This document shows, piece by piece, positions 59,075-64,000 of a stretch of 64,000 bases of DNA. Within the stretch, counting starts at the first letter, position 1. The number at the start of each line of letters is the position of its first letter. The stretch comes from Canna indica (Eukaryota; Streptophyta; Magnoliopsida; Zingiberales; Cannaceae): positions 23,940,001 through 24,004,000 of the forward strand of contig CP136893.1 of NCBI GenBank assembly GCA_034359265.1, read 5' to 3'. Under the pieces are notes generated by a model, which was given only the letters and a program-made list of their open reading frames with translations, searched no databases and was not told the DNA's origin. Both the position numbers and the translations under genes were made by a program.

Positions 59075-60140
59075 AGGGCCCGTTTGGTTTGCTAAAAAAC
59101 GGAGGACTGGACTGGACATCCGCCCATATCCCCCGTTTGGTTTGCAAAAGAAGCTTCGGGACAAGGACTTCTCCTTGTCCGGGACAGGATTTCCACCTGT
59201 TTTGATGTACCGAGAAATTTCTCGGTACACCGAAATCGGGCGGAGGACAAGGGCTGCAATTGTCAAAATTACCCCTTCCTTCGACGGAGCCTGGCCACCA
59301 TCGTCGGACTGGTCGCGGAGGTCGGGGAGAGGGCGGACGTGTCGCCGGGATGATCGCCGGCGGCCGGGAGGACCGGCCGACGTGGTTCCGAGCGAAGCAG
59401 AGGAAGACGGCGCTCGAACGGGAGGAGGCGGCGGGATCGGACGCAGAAGGGGCTGGCGATGAGTCGGATCGTGTCGCCGGGAGTGATCGCCGGCGGCGGG
59501 GAGGACCGGCCGGCGTGGGTCCAAGCGGACCAGAGGAAGGCGGGGCTCGGGGGGGCGTCGGGCGGGCGTCGGGTGGAGAGGGAGACGAGTGAGGGAGAGG
59601 GTATTTATTTAATAAATTGGGTAATTAAAGAAGAGAGTTGTATCATATGAAATTGGATTAATTTATGAATTATTGGGGTGTTTTTGTAGTTGATCGTAGA
59701 GTCGTCGGATCGAGTCGAGGTGAATACCAAAGTTGTAAATTTTCACGTGCTGAACGCGATGGTTGTGTCAGATTTCAGATTGGAGATCGTTTGGTATGAT
59801 TTTTATATTTTTCGGTATTATCCTATTATTATACTTTTAGGTTAGTTGAAAACTTATTAGTTAAACTATATATTAGTTGAAAAATATTTGATACTATATA
59901 TTAAGATTTTTTTACGTATTAATCAGTTTTAAGACTAATTTACAAGGGTATTTTAGTCATTTTATCATGTACAGTACTTTGTTATAGCGAAACAAACGCA
60001 GGACAGGACGGAATATAATGTCCTGTTCTTGACGAAACAAACACGGTATAGCTACTGTTCCAGGACACCTGATGTCCTGTCCTTGTCCTTGTCCTTGTCT
60101 GGTGTCCTGTGACGAGCAGTTTGCGAACCAAACGGGCCCT
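59075..60140. mobile_element. hAT-like non-autonomous element with GC-rich interior
   Basis: Ends are AGGGCCCGTTTGGTTTGC and GCGAACCAAACGGGCCCT. Flanks TATGTTTT and TAAGTAAT agree at 5 of 8 bases, a worn 8-bp duplication at best. Near the ends CGTTTGGTTTGC and CTTGTCC words recur. The core (about 59280-59600) is GC-rich and contains an 80-base duplication (59337-59415 and 59467-59545) with CGCCGGCGGC and GAGGACCGGCC. Open frames exist in the core on both strands, but no known domain is seen. It lies between the two CACTA E genes. Confidence 0.75.
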
Positions 60141-60143
60141 TAA

Positions 60144-62420
60144 GTAATTTTGCTGGCTTCCATCTCATCTCTGTATATTAAACATAATGTTGATGAAAAA
60201 GACAATGATGTGGTGTCTACATTTTCCATCCAATCCAAATAAGGAAGTTGACCCACAACTTCAACTACTGGAGGATCATCCTCTTGATAAAGATCACCTA
60301 ATACAAATCTTGTAGTATCATTATCCTCTGCCATTGGATCAATTCTCAATCGTGCCTTAGTCTTACACACTGCCCGTCATTCCGATCTATCTCTTCGTCT
60401 GTCTGGATATTTTGCGTAATATACTTGTTGCGCTTGTGATGCCAAAATAAAAGGCTCGTTCGACGTTAACTTTGATTTGAAATTAACGTCAACAAGCTTA
60501 TACTTTGGATGAATTTAACTCCCTCGAGATGATGTGTCAAACCAGTGACATTTGAATATAACTATTTTTTTGCATCCAATATATTGAAGCTGAAGTACTT
60601 CTTCAAGCGGTGCGTAGAAATCACAATCACAATCAATCCAAGTGGAGCCTTTGACACAAACACCAACATTCATTGTCTTCTTTGTGGTTGAGTACTCCTT
60701 TGTATGAAATTTATATCCATTCACTAAGTATCTGTTATAGCATAAGACTAGTCTTGACGGTCCACATACTAACTCGAGTAATTTGTTGTCTATTTCTTGA
60801 ATATGTTCACTCGACCAAGTTTTGAACCAATTTAGAAATTCTGTGCTACGTTTATCTTGTAATTCTTCATTGGATATATTCGGTGTTTGTGTACGAACTT
60901 TCGTGTCAAATTTTTGAATGAAATGATCAACCTCAGGGCAATTCATCAATACATATAATTGTGCAAGATAGTACTCATCTTCAGTTAAATATCTCGGTGG
61001 ACGTGAGCCCAAACCACGACCAGGAAAACACAATATTGGTAGACAATCTACAGCGTTCACATTTCCCCATCATCATTTCAGGGAAGATGGGTCAACCTTG
61101 TGTGCACACTGGACTCGAAATAGAAAGAACAAAAGGTTGATATTTCCTGAATTATATAAGCTTCACTTATTGAACCTTCCACCACAGCTGTATTTTTTAT
61201 TTTTCCTTTTTAACCTCTGCATATACCTCTTTCATGCACATCGACGGCGGCAAATTGTAGACTGTGAGGAGCACCGGCTAAATAGAATATGAAGTGGATG
61301 ATTGACCGAATGGATTGAACCCATCGGTACATAACCCTAGTCTGACATTTCTAGGATCACTTGCAAATGATGGATAACATCGATCAAGATGTTTCCATGC
61401 TTCATTGTCAGACAGGTGAGTCATAACATTCGGATCACGACTCTTAGCTTACCATATCAAATATTGGGCTATTTTTTCAGACATGAACAACCGCTTCAAT
61501 CTGGGAATTATCGGAAAATACCGAAGAACCTTAAACGGTATATCTTTCTGCCCACTCGAAGATTTTTCTTTGTACTGCGGATGTTAACATGTTGGACACT
61601 GGGTTAAGTCTGCGTATTCATGATAATAGAGAATGCAGTTAGTCTGACATGCATGAAATTTTTGATACCCTAGACCAATTCTCTTCATCATCTTTTTCGT
61701 CTTATAAAAACTGTCATCTAGTTTGTTATCTTTAGGCAACACTTTGTGAAATAGCTCAAAAAATCGATTATATGTTATCTCAGTTACGTTGCAGTCAGAC
61801 TTAATGTTTAACATTTGAGTCATTATTGACAACTTTGAATATTCATCACAGCCTTCATACAATGGTTCATCTGCAGCTTTCAGTAAATCATAAAAATGTG
61901 ATGCTTCTGGATTTGGTAATTCCATTTGAATTTTTGGTTCTACTTGTGGCTCACACTCCATATCCATTGTCACTTCAGTACTTGACGATTGACCTCCTGA
62001 TTCTGTGTGAGGCATTGGCAACCTTTGGAATTCACGATCGTCAGAGCATCCAAGACCATATTTCGATACGGTTGCTCAACGAATGTTGTATGAGTTACGG
62101 ACGAAGATCCAATATTAGACGACTGGCCTCCTAATTCATACGATGACATGCCTATGAATTACTCCCCGTGTGAAATCCATCGATAGTAATGATTCATTAA
62201 ACCATTTCTGTATAGGTGCAATCTCACTGCCTATCGGTCTAGGAAAAATAAGTTGACACACCGGCGATATGGACATCTGATTTTGTCAACACTAACAAAT
62301 TGCGGATTTGAATATGCGAAGTTCAAAAATTACTGAACACCGCTCTTGAATTCTTTAAGTAAACCTCCACGGTACATCCGACGGAAGATCGTAGTACTAC
62401 GATCTTCCGTCATGATTCTG
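60144..62420 (-). pseudogene. TNP2-type CACTA transposase, element E, core deleted
   Basis: Minus order: transposase-associated domain (62412 to about 62170; FAYSNPQFVSVDKIRCP), linker, FYDLLKAADEPLYEG, QTNCILYYHEYADLTQCPTC, RYFPIIPRLKRLF, RLGLCTDGFNPFG, YNLPPSMCMK, then a jump near 61060-61230 straight to CFPGRGLGS, DEYYLAQLYVLMNCPEVD and the DUF4216 region (VIFKCHWFDTSSRGS, PFILASQAQQVYYAKYPD), and an acidic tail ending near 60144. The GWSTHGRL to LDVMHIEKN core is absent and several stops occur. The element cannot supply its own transposase. Confidence 0.88.
62380..62411. repeat. 32-bp perfect palindrome at the TNP2 start
   Basis: Centred on GTAGTAC, with arms GACGGAAGATC and GATCTTCCGTC. 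It inserts about six residues between the DRS and MYR blocks that are adjacent (DRSWMYR) in element A. Confidence 0.93.
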
Positions 62421-62479
62421 TACGTGATATATCAAAACAATTACTTCTTTAGAAATCTTCATAGGTGGGGTGGTCCTAT

Positions 62480-62735
62480 TCCATTCAGGAATCAAATTAT
62501 TCTACTTGCATTTAAATATATTTTTTAACATTCAATTTCAGTCGAAATTCCGGCAGCATTTCCCTATAGTTCTCCAACTATGCATATCATCTGGGCGCAT
62601 ACTTGGAGAACAAGGGATATCTGCTAGAATTTCAAACTGAAATGAATGTTAAAAGAAATTTTTAACTGCAAGTAAAATAATTTTGATTTCAAACTGTCCG
62701 ATCAAGGACAATTCAGAAATCGTAAAGAATATATA
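62480..62735 (-). repeat. Long hairpin in the TNP2 leader, copy E
   Basis: The loop CATATCATCTGGGC is identical to A and B. The stem CTCCAACTATGC pairs with GCATACTTGGAG; outer arms include TACTTGCA with TGCAAGTA. Compared with A, pairs at two stem positions changed on both strands (G-C to A-T and C-G to T-A). Confidence 0.88.
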
Positions 62736-64000
62736 AGTTTTGTACTTCTTATAGACAACGATACGATCTCCGAACGGATCTAAGGTATTGTAAAAAAAAT
62801 ATGATCCAACGGTCGATAAGTTTGTGTCACTTTTTCAACTCGTGAATCATAATATTATTTTCAATTTCAATTCTAAAATTATACCGACAAAGTGATGTCA
62901 AACTGATACTGAATTCAATGTCTAGAAAATTTCAACAAACACAAACAAGAACAACATAAACAAGCTTCCTTGCTTAGTAGCCTAATTATTTGAATATTTC
63001 CATACTTCAAGAACAACATAAACAAGCTTTTATAGCTCAGCTCATACATGATTCAAGAACATTAAAAATATGCAAAATTAAGAAATTCATTAAACCTACA
63101 GTAGCACTTCAACTGCCAATCTAGTATAAACCTATTGTAAAAAAAAATCCTCAAACAGATAATAACATTCAAGTTGTGCACTTCAACTGCCAATCTAGTA
63201 TAAATGAGAACAACCAATGAACAAGATTGAAACATATAGGAATTTTTTTGTACCTTGATAGTGGCAACAAGAATCAACCTGCAAAAGAAATAGCACAATC
63301 ATCAAAACTTGGTTTTGACAAATTTAGTTATAAATTAACCACAACTTATTAATTGTAGAAAATATTTAATGAATACTAGATGAGTTTATACTCATTTGGA
63401 AATGCAAACAGTATTCAAAATCAATATTTTGAAAATAATGGACAAGATTCATGCTTATTTGTACAGGTGAATTGTCATGTCATACATTGGTCAGCCTCTA
63501 CATGGCATGGGCAATATGAGCTAGGGCATACTTTTCATCCTTGGCTAAAACATCTGCATACCCCACTACTTAGTTAAAGTCCAGTAAATAGGATTGTCCA
63601 ATCTCAAATTTCCTAAATGTGTATTTAACAAGATAAAAAACTAACGTGTGTCAAATTAGAAATCAAACACCAGACATAGATGACATAGTGCAACTATATA
63701 TCTAGTAAATGTCATTAACAATATAACTGAATAACTGATACAACCAACTTGAATATAAGAATTGATAACGCGTAAGGTAATTCCAAAAGGAAAGGTGGCA
63801 TGGAGAACTATAACTAAATCTAAATAAGCCTAACCAAAGAAAAGTTTCAAATTAAGTCACAACAGAGTAGTGGACTAAGTTCCATTACTTGAATAGCTTT
63901 TTTTTACAAGATCTCTAATGCAAACTATGGTTTTCTTATGCTATATTTAACATAAATGAATATAATGATAGCCAAATTGGAAACTCAAGGATTTGCCCAC
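62736..64000. other. Inner sequence of CACTA E up to the window end
   Basis: A block near 62762-62785 (CTCCGAACGGATCTAAGG) is shared with A (1035) and B (38855). Beyond it the DNA is AT-rich with no gene. CTTCAACTGCCAATCTAGTA occurs twice, 74 bases apart (63105 and 63181), as does AAGAACAACATAAACAAGCT (62947 and 63009). Confidence 0.5.

Larger units (their letters stand above)
56389..64000 (-). mobile_element. CACTA element E, left end to beyond the window
   Basis: The left terminus CACTACTAAAAAATGGG is at 56389, preceded by ATA. Subterminal repeats, a Transposase_24 gene, a nested hAT element and a TNP2 gene follow, the genes on the minus strand. No right terminus is found up to 64000, so the element is at least 7.6 kb. 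It has the same hairpin upstream of TNP2 as A and B but lacks their minisatellite. Confidence 0.85.

Noticed and set aside
59066..59524. 152-codon minus-strand Pro/Arg-rich frame
   Set aside because: Lies in the GC-rich hAT core with competing frames on the other strand; no domain recognised.

Overview
The window reads as nuclear DNA of a flowering plant: AT-rich, with introns bounded by GT and AG, one ordinary split host gene, and a dense nest of plant-type transposable elements (CACTA/En-Spm, Mutator-like, hAT-like, Ty1/copia, Ty3/gypsy, LINE). I could not place the species from sequence alone. I saw no tRNA, rRNA, CRISPR array or bacterial-type gene.

Host part. The only host gene I can support is an 11-exon plus-strand gene at 2906-9668. 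It encodes a HAD-superfamily protein closely resembling the plastid pyrimidine phosphatase (PYRP2) type of riboflavin synthesis. Quiet AT-rich DNA flanks it (2041-2905, 9669-11280, 12643-14370).

Layout. 1-1934: right end of CACTA element A, inserted in an RNase H fragment. 11281-12642: decayed LINE RNase H region split by a hAT-like MITE. 14379-14897: another MITE. 15127-21484: relic Mutator-like element (MULE) with a GRF zinc-finger gene, a duplicated PB1-like segment, an inserted MITE and a 5'-truncated LINE. 21500-21976: end of CACTA D. 22051-22823: two long foldbacks. 23882-25015: hAT-like element. 25537-41480: a four-level nest, in which CACTA C holds a copia solo LTR (duplication AATAT), which holds CACTA B (duplication TCT), which holds a gag-only copia element. 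41986-54286: a Ty3-type gag fragment and LTR, interrupted by a minus-strand solo LTR (TGTTG/TGTAG). That LTR holds a copia solo LTR (CTCCT) and a MULE with a perfect 9-bp duplication (TAAAATTTA). 55926-64000: hAT fragment, then CACTA E, whose right end lies beyond the window.

How parts relate. The CACTA elements are minus-oriented, with TNP2 at the right and a Transposase_24 (TNPA-like) gene at the left; every transposase gene seen is broken. The most interesting signals are three. First, a long hairpin lies just upstream of TNP2 in three CACTA elements, with an identical loop and paired base changes in the stem. Second, two MULE loci each carry a GRF zinc-finger/coiled-coil gene convergent with the transposase-side gene, in the position mudrB holds in maize MuDR. 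Third, target-site duplications give a clear order of insertion. Coordinates of repeat edges without duplications are approximate.
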